Assembly (NCBI RefSeq): GCF_026151205.1
Contig: NC_087083.1
Coordinates: 4,690,460 to 4,754,459 of the forward strand
From: Bolinopsis microptera
Lineage: Eukaryota > Ctenophora > Tentaculata > Lobata > Bolinopsidae
Length of the DNA stretch: 64,000 nucleotides
Direction of reading: 5' to 3'
A program made the translations under genes and the position numbers. The notes under the pieces were generated by a model, which was not told the DNA's origin, ran no database searches, and worked only from the letters and a program-made list of their open reading frames with translations. This document shows positions 1 to 10,010 of this stretch, one piece after another. Positions within the stretch are counted from its first letter, which is position 1, and every line of letters starts with the position of its first letter.

Positions 1-981
1 TCAGCAGCCATTGATAGAGTCACTTCTCAGTGTAAACTCACGCACAAGCCTAACTCTGTACTTATAAACTACTTCCCTCCAAGTGGTACAGAGGTAAGTA
101 TGTTACCCTTCCACTGTGACGACGAGCCAGAGATTCTTGCTGGCTCTGATATAGCAACAATTTCCATAGGAGAAGTTAGAAAAATAAGTTGTATGCCCAT
201 CCATGAAGGACAATCACCTACAAAAAATACAGAAATGTCCCTAGAATCGAACTCAGTCTACACCATGACACGTTTCTCACAGGCATGGTTCAAACACGGG
301 ATTAAACCCACCCAACAGACTCCGGTAAACCCGTCTATGGGCCGGTATTCCATTACCCTTAGAGCAATTGACAAAAAATTTAGGAGAAGCACCATCATAC
401 TTGGAGATTCGAACACCAAAACAATAAAGTTTGGTAGTGGTGCTGGAACAATGGGTCAATCATTCCCGGGTGAAAGAGTTAAGGCAAGCAAAGTTAGTTT
501 GATTGACCCTTGTCACTGTATCGGATACAGCAACGCTGTTCTTGTTTGTGGTACAAATGACCTCCGAGCAGACAGCCTTAGAGGAGAAAATTCAATCCAT
601 CAGCTGGTTGACATTCTCCACATGAAAATCCAACAGATAAAAAAGCTCTCCCCTAGGATCAAAGTTTTTGTAGCAGCAGTCCTTCCAACCAGGCTACCTC
701 AAATGAACGAGAATATCATGACCTTCAATCGGCTTGTTGGAGAAATGTTGAATGCCAACTTTAACCAGAGTGTGTGGCACCTTGGAGTTGGACACTTTTT
801 AGATAGCAAGGGACTCCTTGCCACCAACCTGACCAGAGGTGGTGATGATATTCACTTAGGAGTTTATGGTATTACCAAATTTGTGAGGTGTGTGAAGCAT
901 TGGGTGTATGTGAGAGAGAGGCAAGAACGGACAAGACGTGGAAAACACAACCAGTCAGTGGGGTCTAATAACCCCACTTAG
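1..981 (+). CDS. LINE-B ORF1 with SGNH-type esterase domain, 5' partial
   Basis: The frame is open from base 1, so the true start lies outside the window; the first in-window ATG is at 100. The C-terminal two thirds look like an SGNH/GDSL-type hydrolase: block I reads LGDSN (nucleophile Ser codon at 409-411), then a GTND block near 550, and a final DDIH pair near 846-857 that would supply the catalytic Asp and His. Esterase domains in ORF1 are known from CR1-type LINEs, where ORF1 proteins bind RNA and assist retrotransposition. ORF2 starts only 5 bases after the stop. No frameshift or stop is visible, so the gene looks functional. Confidence 0.82.
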   Translation, partial: SAAIDRVTSQCKLTHKPNSVLINYFPPSGTEVSMLPFHCDDEPEILAGSDIATISIGEVRKISCMPIHEGQSPTKNTEMSLESNSVYTMTRFSQAWFKHGIKPTQQTPVNPSMGRYSITLRAIDKKFRRSTIILGDSNTKTIKFGSGAGTMGQSFPGERVKASKVSLIDPCHCIGYSNAVLVCGTNDLRADSLRGENSIHQLVDILHMKIQQIKKLSPRIKVFVAAVLPTRLPQMNENIMTFNRLVGEMLNANFNQSVWHLGVGHFLDSKGLLATNLTRGGDDIHLGVYGITKFVRCVKHWVYVRERQERTRRGKHNQSVGSNNPT

Positions 982-986
982 TAAAA

Positions 987-3900
987 ATGATTATGAAAAT
1001 TATTAAAGATGTGTGTGAGCCATGCAGTAGATCTATTAATATCGGACAACCTTTACTAGAGTGTGAAAACTGTAATAATGCCATTCATACGAAGTGTTTC
1101 AAATCAGCTAAATATTCATGCAAAAATGGACTATGGATGTGCTGCGAGTGTGCCAGTTCTGCAGAAGAACGGTACTGCCCATTTCCATCTGATGAGGAAT
1201 CTATTGATTCTGATAGATTCTATGATAATAGAAACCAGGAGGATGCCTTAATTGCATCATATGCCCATGTACTTGAAAGTTGCCGTCGCTACTCTAAACT
1301 CGAGTTCTTAAATGCAATCAAGCAGCTCAATTCCTCAAAAAAATCTATGTTATCAACTTTATTCTACAATATAGATGGAAACGCATCTAACTTTGATAGC
1401 TTCCTAATTGAACTCAAAAGTATAGGGCACTCGTTTGATATGATTGGTCTTGCTGAAACCAATACTGATCCTGCACAGCAGGGTCTGTACCAAATTCCAG
1501 CATACACAGGATTCTATCAAGAAACATTGGCAGGTAAGAAAAAAGGCACCGGTGTTGCACTCTATGTATCTGACCATTTAAACACTGTGGTCTTAGAAAA
1601 TGTATCACACTGTACTACAAATATTGAGAGTCTCTTTGTTGAAACCACAGATAACGCAGGCTGCAAAATTGTTCATGGAGTCATCTACCGACCCCCTAAT
1701 GGCTGCTTTGATAGCTTTTGTGAAACCCTTGAATTACTTGCAAAGCAGCTAAATGGGAAAACTGTCAATTTGTTGGGAGACTTTAACTCAAACATACTTA
1801 ATATATCTACCAGTTCCCAGCTCTTTGAGGATACTTTATACAGAAATGGCTTTTACCCGACTATCTCCATTGCAACACATTTTCGTCAAAACTGTAAAAG
1901 TTCCTGCATCGATAACATTTTAACAAATAAAATTGAGAATATAGTCTTATCAGGTGTTATTGAAGAACGGCTTGGTGAGCATGCCCCTATATTTACCTTC
2001 ACTTCAGTAGAGACCCCTCGCAATACAGAGCCTCAGAAACATGTCCGCTATTATGATTACTCAAGTTCCAAATTAAAAAGCTTTGTATCTGAACTTGAGG
2101 TGAGGGTAAACCAGCTCACTCCTTCAACAAAATTTGATGAGTTCACGGCATGTTTTGACCAGACACTTGACAAACACTGCAAACTGGAGGTACCAAAAGT
2201 GACAAAAAGAACTCCCAAACTTAACCCATGGATTACAGACAGTATCATCCAGTCTGTAGAAAGAAAGCATGAACTGCGTAAGGAGTGGTCTGACACCGTT
2301 ACTAATAAGAACCCTGGTGGTAATTTCTTGCTCTACCAAGTATTTAGTGATTATCGTAGGATGCTCAAAGCTATCATTAAAGCTGCCAAACGTTGGCATT
2401 ACTGTAACGAAATCGTAAACAACTGTGAAAACAGCAAGAAAACCTGGCAAATTATTAACGAACTCAGGGGCAAAAAGAAGAGGCAAACCAAGCCCCCATT
2501 TATCATTGATAACCAAAGAATAGTTGATAGAAGAGCAATTGCTAATGGATTCAATGCTTGGTTTGTCTCTATTGCACCAAAGCTGAATGAGACACTGCAT
2601 AATCTATCTGATGGCCTGCCTATATTACCCATGAAAACTTTCTATGACTTCCTGAACCCAAGAAATGAAAAAAATATTAGGCTAGAAGATTGCTCCTCGA
2701 ACGAAATATTGAAAATCATAAGCGAGTTCGAAAATGGTAAAGCCAGTGACATTCCCATAAGTGTAGTAAAAAAGTCATCTCATGTAATTGCACCTGTATT
2801 ATCGAATTACTTCAATATCCTTATGACCAAAGGTATATTTCCTGATGTCCTGAAAACTGGTAAAATAACACCTGTATATAAGAAAGGTAACCCAGAAGAA
2901 ATTGAGAACTACCGTCCTATCTCCACACTGTCCGTCTTCGGTAAGATCTTTGAAAAGCTCATATATTCTAGAATATACGGATTTGTTAGCTCCCAGGGAG
3001 TTATATCGAAGACGCAGTTTGGATTTAGGAAATCTCACTCTACATCTCATGCAGTCAATTACTCTGTAAATTTGATTACGAAATCTCTTAAACTTAAGAA
3101 TCATGTTTTAGGAATATTCATTGACCTAAGCAAAGCTTTTGACACTATCGATCTGGACATCCTAAACAAGCCCATATCTGATTCTGAACTTACTTCCGCA
3201 ATCAAAAAGCTCAAAAAGGGTAAAAGTTGCTCAAATGACTTGATCTCAAACGAGATGCTTCAGAGCCTAACTCCGCTTTGTTTCCAAGTCATCCTCAAAA
3301 CATTCAACCACTCTCTGGTCTCAGGCTACTATCCATGGCATACCAGTATTATCACTCCTATCTATAAATCAGGCAACCCCTTCAGCCCAGACAATTACAG
3401 AGCAATAGCAGTTGGCAGTTGTATGGGTAAGCTGTTCTCTAGCATCTTACTTGAACGTCTGTTACACTTCAAAAAGCTCTACTGTCCTGACCCAAAAGAA
3501 CAGCTTGGATTTTCGAAAGGTGCCCAAACTAACGATCACGTTTTCACCCTCAAGACAGTAATTGACAAATACACAAAAGCTAAAAAGGCTCGTCTTTATG
3601 CATGCTTTGTTGATCTAAGAAAGGCCTTTGACACTGTATGTAGGGACCTCCTTCTGCACAAAATTACATGCCTTGGAATAACCGGTAACTTCTTCAACTG
3701 CCTAAGTGATATGTACAAAAACTCTATTGCCCATATAAAAATTTCCAAACTCTTGTCGCCTAAAATTGATATTGGCAAAGGAACGGAGCAAGGACACCCC
3801 CTATCACCAGACCTCTTTAAAATCTACATTAATGACTTTTCATCTCTCCTGAAATCTGTTGGTGACTATCCAGTTCTTGCTGACGTTCTGATATCACATC

Positions 3901-5198
3901 TGCTGTGGGCTGACGATCTTGTCCTTCTTGCTCTAAGTCCCGAGGCCTTGCAAGTCAATATCAACATTCTATTTGATTTCTGTAACTCCATGGGCCTTGA
4001 AGTAAATATTAAGAAAACTAAGATTGTAATATTCAGCCCTCCCAAACGAAAGCAGTCCTATGAAACATTCACACTGGGAGGTCAGCCCATCCAGCACACC
4101 GATAAATACTGCTATCTTGGCATAATATTCCACAGAAATGGATCGTTTACAGCAGCAAATACTGAGCTGAGGGCCAAGGCTCTCCGTGCTCTCTATGGCC
4201 TCAAAGGCAAAATAGTTAAGGATGCCCTCTCACACCGTGCCCTTAATATTCTATTTGACTCCTTAATAAAACCAATCCTGCTTTATGGCTGTCAAGTCTT
4301 ATGCCCCCACTCAAAAACCATGAGATACCTTTCAAAAATAGATGACAAAGCCAACCCCCAGCATACCTTGAAGTACATTGCACAAGACCACTATGAAAAA
4401 TTCCACCTAAAGTTTATCAAGTGGTCTTTGTCTGTACATTCAAAAGCATCAAATATAGGTTGCTGGGGCGAAAGCGGGCGCCACCCTCTATTCTTTGAAG
4501 CCTGCAAACTTGCAATAGATTACTATAGTCGCCTTGAAAACACTGAAAACGAACTACTCTGTGCTGCATTTCACGAACAAATCATGTTGGGATTTCCTTG
4601 GTATACCAACATCTCAAAGCTTCTCACCAAATACAACTTCACCCCCTCATCTTCCTCAAAATCTAAGCTCTCCACCCAAATCAGTCATAACATGAGGGAA
4701 GAATTCGTGAATACCTGGAAAGCTGCCAAGGCCTCCTCGCCAAAACTAGAATTCTATAACTTAATTAAACATGATTTCGAACCAGAGGCATACCTACGAA
4801 TTATCAAAATACCGGATGTTCGAAAAAGTCTGACAAGGTTTCGTATCAGCTGCCACAACCTCTACATCGAAAGGGGCAGATATGAAACCCCCCTTGTACC
4901 AAGAGAAGAACGTTGGTGCACCTACTGCTTTTTCAGCAAAGGGCTAAAGCCTATTGAGGACGAAAGTCACGTATTGATTGACTGTTTGCTCTACTCCTCA
5001 GTTAGGGAAAAATTCAATTTCCATCCCCTAAACATTACTGACCTAGTCGGTTTGCTCTCCAACAAAACTCTAGATCCTACCACACTCACTGCCACAGCAA
5101 GAGCAATCCATTCAATTCTCTCTGTGAACGAAAATTATACAGCCTATTATAAGAGCCCAGATTTCCACTCAAATACTGGCAAGTGCATAATGCTATAG
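987..5198 (+). CDS. Composite ORF: LINE-B ORF2 N-terminal half fused in frame to LINE-A reverse transcriptase
   Basis: The 1403-codon frame is two LINE proteins joined by insertion. Residues about 10-55 are a Cys4-His-Cys3 (PHD-like) finger. Residues about 115-345 are an endonuclease of the exonuclease-endonuclease-phosphatase fold (GLAETN, NLLGDFNS, DNILTN, EHAPIF). Then comes the start of a reverse transcriptase, up to the motif-A region FIDLSKAFDTID at residue about 722. There the LINE-B sequence stops and LINE-A begins (PISDSELTSAIKKLKKGKS). LINE-A supplies a second, full reverse transcriptase core (FVDLRKAFDT, GTEQGHPLSPDLF, LLWADDLVLLA) and a C-terminal Cys/His cluster (CTYC, HVLIDC). 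The fusion is an accident of nesting and is unlikely to be one working protein; as sequence it is fully open. Confidence 0.85.
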   Translation: MIMKIIKDVCEPCSRSINIGQPLLECENCNNAIHTKCFKSAKYSCKNGLWMCCECASSAEERYCPFPSDEESIDSDRFYDNRNQEDALIASYAHVLESCRRYSKLEFLNAIKQLNSSKKSMLSTLFYNIDGNASNFDSFLIELKSIGHSFDMIGLAETNTDPAQQGLYQIPAYTGFYQETLAGKKKGTGVALYVSDHLNTVVLENVSHCTTNIESLFVETTDNAGCKIVHGVIYRPPNGCFDSFCETLELLAKQLNGKTVNLLGDFNSNILNISTSSQLFEDTLYRNGFYPTISIATHFRQNCKSSCIDNILTNKIENIVLSGVIEERLGEHAPIFTFTSVETPRNTEPQKHVRYYDYSSSKLKSFVSELEVRVNQLTPSTKFDEFTACFDQTLDKHCKLEVPKVTKRTPKLNPWITDSIIQSVERKHELRKEWSDTVTNKNPGGNFLLYQVFSDYRRMLKAIIKAAKRWHYCNEIVNNCENSKKTWQIINELRGKKKRQTKPPFIIDNQRIVDRRAIANGFNAWFVSIAPKLNETLHNLSDGLPILPMKTFYDFLNPRNEKNIRLEDCSSNEILKIISEFENGKASDIPISVVKKSSHVIAPVLSNYFNILMTKGIFPDVLKTGKITPVYKKGNPEEIENYRPISTLSVFGKIFEKLIYSRIYGFVSSQGVISKTQFGFRKSHSTSHAVNYSVNLITKSLKLKNHVLGIFIDLSKAFDTIDLDILNKPISDSELTSAIKKLKKGKSCSNDLISNEMLQSLTPLCFQVILKTFNHSLVSGYYPWHTSIITPIYKSGNPFSPDNYRAIAVGSCMGKLFSSILLERLLHFKKLYCPDPKEQLGFSKGAQTNDHVFTLKTVIDKYTKAKKARLYACFVDLRKAFDTVCRDLLLHKITCLGITGNFFNCLSDMYKNSIAHIKISKLLSPKIDIGKGTEQGHPLSPDLFKIYINDFSSLLKSVGDYPVLADVLISHLLWADDLVLLALSPEALQVNINILFDFCNSMGLEVNIKKTKIVIFSPPKRKQSYETFTLGGQPIQHTDKYCYLGIIFHRNGSFTAANTELRAKALRALYGLKGKIVKDALSHRALNILFDSLIKPILLYGCQVLCPHSKTMRYLSKIDDKANPQHTLKYIAQDHYEKFHLKFIKWSLSVHSKASNIGCWGESGRHPLFFEACKLAIDYYSRLENTENELLCAAFHEQIMLGFPWYTNISKLLTKYNFTPSSSSKSKLSTQISHNMREEFVNTWKAAKASSPKLEFYNLIKHDFEPEAYLRIIKIPDVRKSLTRFRISCHNLYIERGRYETPLVPREERWCTYCFFSKGLKPIEDESHVLIDCLLYSSVREKFNFHPLNITDLVGLLSNKTLDPTTLTATARAIHSILSVNENYTAYYKSPDFHSNTGKCIML

Positions 5199-5399
5199 GA
5201 CCTTAAAATAAGATTGAACCATACAAACTCGATTTATCTATTTTTCTAAAACTAGCATTATATAACATTTCTAAATTATCCCTACACACTTGTAAATAAT
5301 TAGAATTGTGTAACTTAAATTATTTCAGAATTACAACTATTGTGTACTCAATAAAGTAATTATCACTTTTGTATCCTTGTTTCCTTGTATCCTTGTATC
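3152..5399 (+). mobile_element. LINE-A copy 1, 5'-truncated insertion in LINE-B
   Basis: The insertion is flanked by a 7-bp direct repeat CTATCGA (3145-3151 and 5400-5406), read as the target-site duplication. It starts inside the LINE-A reverse-transcriptase domain, so the endonuclease part is missing, and it carries a stop at 5196-5198 and about 200 bases of 3' untranslated sequence. The 3' end is a run of TTGTATCC-like octamers (about 5371-5399) instead of poly(A). The same octamer tail recurs near 17562. The insertion interrupts LINE-B ORF2 between motif A and the next helix. Confidence 0.87.
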
Positions 5400-6607
5400 C
5401 TATCGACCATTCAACACTTCTTATAAAACTAGAGGGATGTGGAGTGAGAGGAGTTGCAAATAACCTCATTAAAAGCTACTTGACAAACAGGCAACAATAC
5501 ACCGAAGTTGTAGGAGAAAAATCAGATACCCTATCTATTCAATTTGGTGTCCCACAGGGTTCAATTCTTGGACCTCTCCTATTTCTTCTTTATATGAACG
5601 ACATCACAAACAGTTCTAAACTAGGATCATTTGTTACCTTTGCTGATGATACCAATATATTTGTTGTCGGAAAAACAAAACGTGAGGCATATGAACGAGG
5701 AAATGAGCTTTTGTCATCATTAAAGTCTTATATGAGAGCGAATAAGTTACATATAAACATGTCTAAGTGCTGCTACATACACTTCAAACCCACCATGGCA
5801 GGTTCTAAGTTAGAGACTTTATCACATCCTGAAGTTGTATTAACTATAGACAACTTTCCAATCAAAAAGGTTTCATCCGCAAAATTTCTGGGTGTTATAA
5901 TTGACGAGAACCTATCATGGGAAGATCACATCAAAGCACTTAAGCGAACTCTAAATCATTCCACATCCACTTTATGTAGACTTCGCTGCTCCCTTCCAGA
6001 ATTTCTACACCAACAATTATATTATACTCTGTTCGAATCACATCTTTCCTACTGTATATCTGTATGGGGTGGGGCAGCGAAACAACGTATAAGCTCATTA
6101 TTTACTGCTCAGAAGTACTGTCTCAGAGTACTATTTGGTGACAGGCTGGCGTACCTTGATAAGTTTAAGACTTGTGCACGTACTAGGCCTATAGGACACC
6201 AGAAACTTGACAAAAAAAATTTCATAAAAGAGCACACCAAACCGATATTTAAGCATAATAATATTCTAGCTATACAAAATCTCTATACATACCACAGTTA
6301 CCTCGAGCTCTACAAGATAATGAAATTCCGTGCTCCAATATCCTTACATGAAGGTTACACGTGTTCCTCGAGGAAACCCTGCCTTCTAATCTGTCAGGCA
6401 GACCCACCTGACAATCACAACACTAGATCAACCAAAATTTTTAACATTTTAACCCCAAAATTCAGAATGACTGACTTTACTACTAGTGTAATGTGCTTGC
6501 GAGGTAAGCTAAAACGTGCGCTATTAACGAATCAACATAATCACGCCCTGCTTGATTGGACTGTCAAAGATTTTGACTGCGCAAATCTTATTTCCCAAAC
6601 ATTATAA
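5400..6607 (+). pseudogene. LINE-B ORF2 C-terminal half (after LINE-A insertion)
   Basis: The frame resumes LINE-B ORF2 with PIDHSTLLIKLEG, which follows directly on AFDTID once LINE-A is removed. It has motif B (FGVPQGSILGPLLFLLYMND), motif C (FADDTNIF), the thumb (KFLGVIIDENLSWEDHI) and a long C-terminal region ending at 6607. No stop or frameshift is seen. An ATG at 5369 opens the same frame inside the LINE-A tail, but that start has no biological meaning I can support. The half is complete in itself but cut off from its endonuclease by the insertion. Confidence 0.83.
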
Positions 6608-7260
6608 CTGGCTGGTCACACGCATCTCAATTAAAATTACCCTAGGCTACTGTTTTCCAAGTCTTGTCCTGTGAGTAAAGTATGTGTGAGAAAGTTTTAA
6701 TAAAATTATTGTATATTTACTTTTGAATTTTAAAAATCTAATTTGAGAATGAAGTTTAAAGAAATTTTAATTAGCACTGTATAGTTTAAGATATTTATAG
6801 CTTATTATAACCATTGATACAAAGGCCATAATCTTTCGCCAGCTCTCCAATATCCACCTTGAAAGCTTGAAGCTGCATTTTATATCCTTGAACTACACAA
6901 TATAAACCAAAGAATGTTTTAGTGTAGACTTTTTGTCACAACAAGACTGCAACCTATAATAACAACTATAAACAGAACCCCTAATGTCTGCTTACAATTT
7001 TTCTTCTAGTCCTAATCTGAGCCTTGTCTCTATAAACTTAACTGAACTAGCGTTTCGGTGTGTGCAAAAGCTTCCAGGCACGCGCATTCCTTGCCCCGTT
7101 AGTTACCTGTCCTTCCAAAACCAAACTAGCAGTCAAGGACAAAAAGTCATACACCAAATGGGCATTATATTTTATGAATTGTTTTACATCTTTTTATTCT
7201 GTAAAAATGTGCTAAAATTAAATTTCTTGTTTCATTGAAAATTTCTTGTTTCATTGAAAT
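6608..7260 (+). other. LINE-B 3' untranslated region and repeat tail
   Basis: AT-rich sequence with no convincing gene. It matches, in reverse orientation, the 3' region of LINE-B copy 2 at 23632-24259 (for example the shared stretch with GGCACGCGCATTCC here and its counterpart there). It ends in the 19-bp tail repeat at 7221-7260. Open frames within it are not conserved in the other copy and are left out. Confidence 0.7.
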
Positions 7261-9682
7261 GGGGTCTTCGAAGTCCTGGTAGGATCGGGATTCGGGAGTA
7301 CTGCAAAGAGACACCTCATACTTGTTCATCATCGTGATTGACTATATCATGACAGTGGCTATAGATGATGACTCAGACTCTGGGTTCACTCTTAAGCTTG
7401 CACAGGGTGTAGATGGATTTGTGCTGAAAATATCGCATATGTCAAATTCTCAGATGATGGTGCCCTTATCACTGATATAATTGAATGGGGCAAAACTACT
7501 CCTGGACAGGCTATAGGAAGCAGCAAAAAGTGTGGGGTTAGTCTTGAACAACTCTAAAACAAATCTCATGACTCTAAACACTACAGAGGAAAGTAGACTT
7601 TAAAGCTGTTCTGGAAACCAGCTGGAAAACGTACCTTGGGGGCATAGATATCAACAACTGAGAGAGACTTTAGAGAGACTTTTCAAGAGCAACTATGAAG
7701 ATCCAAGAGCGTAGGATGCAACTAGCTTTGCCATATACACTGGCACCTTGAACTAGTTGCTAAGTGTGGGGTACTTAATATATAATAATATAATGAACCT
7801 AACCATGGTGTGCTGAGCAGGGGAAGAACAGTCATAACTTATGTTGATAGCCTAAGGGCTGATACGGGTTTGAGTAACACTGGAGAAATCACGGGACTTA
7901 TGGAGGATAGAAATCTATCGAGACAGTGCATCAATACTCGGACGCTGAAGCCTAAATTAAGAGAAGTTTAAAAGTTCACAATCATAATTATTATTTAAAA
8001 TTGCCTCTAATAGCTACTGATAATCAGCTTGATAGTCGTCTTCCAGCCAGTTTATCAGAAATAAATAAAATGCAGAACCTAACAAAAGGACTAAAATAAC
8101 TCCAAGATATATTTCATGAAAATTACTAAATTTGCATTGGCGCTCGATTCCAAAGAATTTTTGTTAATGATGCGTTGACAAAATGCGCGGCGCGCAAAAA
8201 TTATCATTTGAAATTGTTTGTTGTTCAAACATATTTCATAAAATAATCTGTAATATATAGTTCTAATAGTGTATAAAAAAGAATAATCTCAAAATATAAC
8301 ACTAAACAGAGCAAAAACGAGGATCGCGCAAAAATTATATCTATTTTGACAATTTCCGCGATTTTAAATAGGAACCATTTAAATATATGTAAACAAAATA
8401 CGCAAACCATTAAAATCTTGATCCATAAATTTTTAATTGTAAAGTCCCCGGTCAATAGTTTGCAAAAATAATTTTATATACGAAAATATAAAGAATTTCA
8501 AAATTTATGGATCAATAAATTAACGGTTTGCGTATTTTGTTAATTATACTATATGTATAAACATGGTTCCTGTTTAAAATCCCGGAAATTGTCAAAATAG
8601 ATATGATTTTTGCGCGATCTTCGTTTTTGCTCTGTTTAGTGTTATATTTTGAGATTATTCTTTTTTATACACTATTAGAACTATATTTTACAAATTATTT
8701 TATGAAATATGTTGAACAACAAACAATTTCAAATGATAATTTTTGCGCGCCGCGCATTTTGTCAACGCATCATTAACAAAAATTCTTTGGAATCGAGCGC
8801 CAATGCAAATTTAGTAATTTTCATGAAATATATCTTGGAGTTATTTTAGTCCTTTTGTTAGGTTCTGCATTTTATTTATTTCTGATAAACTGGCTGGAAG
8901 ACGACTATCAAGCTGATTATCAGTAGCTATTAGAGGCAATTTTAAATAATAATTATGATTGTGAACTTTTAAACTTCTCTTAATTTAGGCTTCAGCGTCC
9001 GAGTATTGATGCACTGTCTCGATAGATTTCTATCCTCCATAAGTCCCGTGATTTCTCCAGTGTTACTCAAACCCGTATCAGCCCTTAGGCTATCAACATA
9101 AGTTATGACTGTTCTTCCCCTGCTCAGCACACCATGGTTAGGTTCATTATATTATTATATATTAAGTACCCCACACTTAGCAACTAGTTCAAGGTGCCAG
9201 TGTATATGGCAAAGCTAGTTGCATCCTACGCTCTTGGATCTTCATAGTTGCTCTTGAAAAGTCTCTCTAAAGTCTCTCTCAGTTGTTGATATCTATGCCC
9301 CCAAGGTACGTTTTCCAGCTGGTTTCCAGAACAGCTTTAAAGTCTACTTTCCTCTGTAGTGTTTAGAGTCATGAGATTTGTTTTAGAGTTGTTCAAGACT
9401 AACCCCACACTTTTTGCTGCTTCCTATAGCCTGTCCAGGAGTAGTTTTGCCCCATTCAATTATATCAGTGATAAGGGCAACATCATCTGAGAATTTGACA
9501 TATATGCGATATTTTCAGCACAAATCCATCTACACCCTGTGCAGGCTTAAGAGTGAACCCAGAGTCTGAGTCATCATCTATAGCCACTCTCATGATATAG
9601 TCAATCACGATGATGAACAAGTATGAGGTGTCTCTTTGCAGTACTCCCGAATCCTGATCCTACCAGGACTTCGAAGACCCCT
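7261..9682. repeat. 2.4-kb near-perfect palindrome (arms about 1.18 kb, spacer about 64 bp)
   Basis: The left arm (7261-8435) is the reverse complement of the right arm (8500-9682), with only scattered substitutions and small indels. It starts at GGGGTCTTCGAAGTCC and the right arm ends at its mirror image. The spacer is 8436-8499. The outer third of each arm encodes a broken LINE reverse-transcriptase thumb (YLGGIDINN, KIQERRMQLALPYTLAP). Right of the palindrome the LINE continues upstream to about 10010 on the minus strand, so the right arm is the original and the left arm an inverted copy. The left arm abuts the tail of LINE-B. Confidence 0.85.
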
Positions 9683-10010
9683 GTAATACCATCTGCAGTT
9701 GTGATTACTTGAGCCACTGTGTTTGTGTAGATCAATCGCACTATGTATTCTGGTATACCATTTGCTTTAAGTATCTTAATAAGCAAACCTTTATGTACAC
9801 TGTCAAAGGCTTTATTAAAATCTATAAACATCATAGTGGCCTTCACACTCTTTAGACCCTATATAATTCTTCACAGAACAAGAATGTGCGAAGTTGTAGA
9901 GCAACCAGGTCTGAAGCCATTCTGGTTGTCTCTTAGTTTTTCTTCAAGTCTTTGCTTCATCCTGCTCAGCATTTTGATTAGAGTTTTACTTTTTGTTTCT
10001 GATTTCTAGA
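8990..10010 (-). pseudogene. LINE-C reverse transcriptase fragment
   Basis: The minus strand encodes broken reverse-transcriptase pieces of a third LINE family. The clearest is at 9601-9846, with motif A FIDFNKAFDSVHKGLL followed by the helix LKANGIPEYIVRLIY. Upstream (to 10010) a further piece reads RLKKNLRDNQNGFRPGCST in mixed frames. Downstream the FADD region is degraded and the thumb region lies in the palindrome arm. Several stops and frameshifts make it a dead copy. The family differs from LINE-A and LINE-B in motif A wording. Confidence 0.7.

Larger units (their letters stand above)
1..7260 (+). mobile_element. LINE-B copy 1, near full length, split by LINE-A
   Basis: This is a non-LTR retrotransposon running off the left edge of the window. 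It has an esterase-type ORF1, an ORF2 with PHD-like finger, apurinic-type endonuclease and reverse transcriptase, and a 3' untranslated region ending in two copies of a 19-bp unit (TTTCTTGTTTCATTGAAAA) at 7221-7260. Such non-poly(A), short-repeat tails and an esterase ORF1 fit the CR1/L2 side of the LINE tree. A second LINE (3152-5399) sits inside ORF2. Removing it and one CTATCGA copy restores the expected reverse-transcriptase reading order, so the element looks intact apart from that insertion. Confidence 0.88.

Noticed and set aside
987-5198. A genuine double-reverse-transcriptase protein
   Set aside because: The CTATCGA duplication and the resumption of LINE-B at 5400 show an insertion, not a designed fusion.
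6984-7238. 84-codon frame in the LINE-B 3' region
   Set aside because: The matching region of LINE-B copy 2 does not keep the frame, so it is untranslated sequence.
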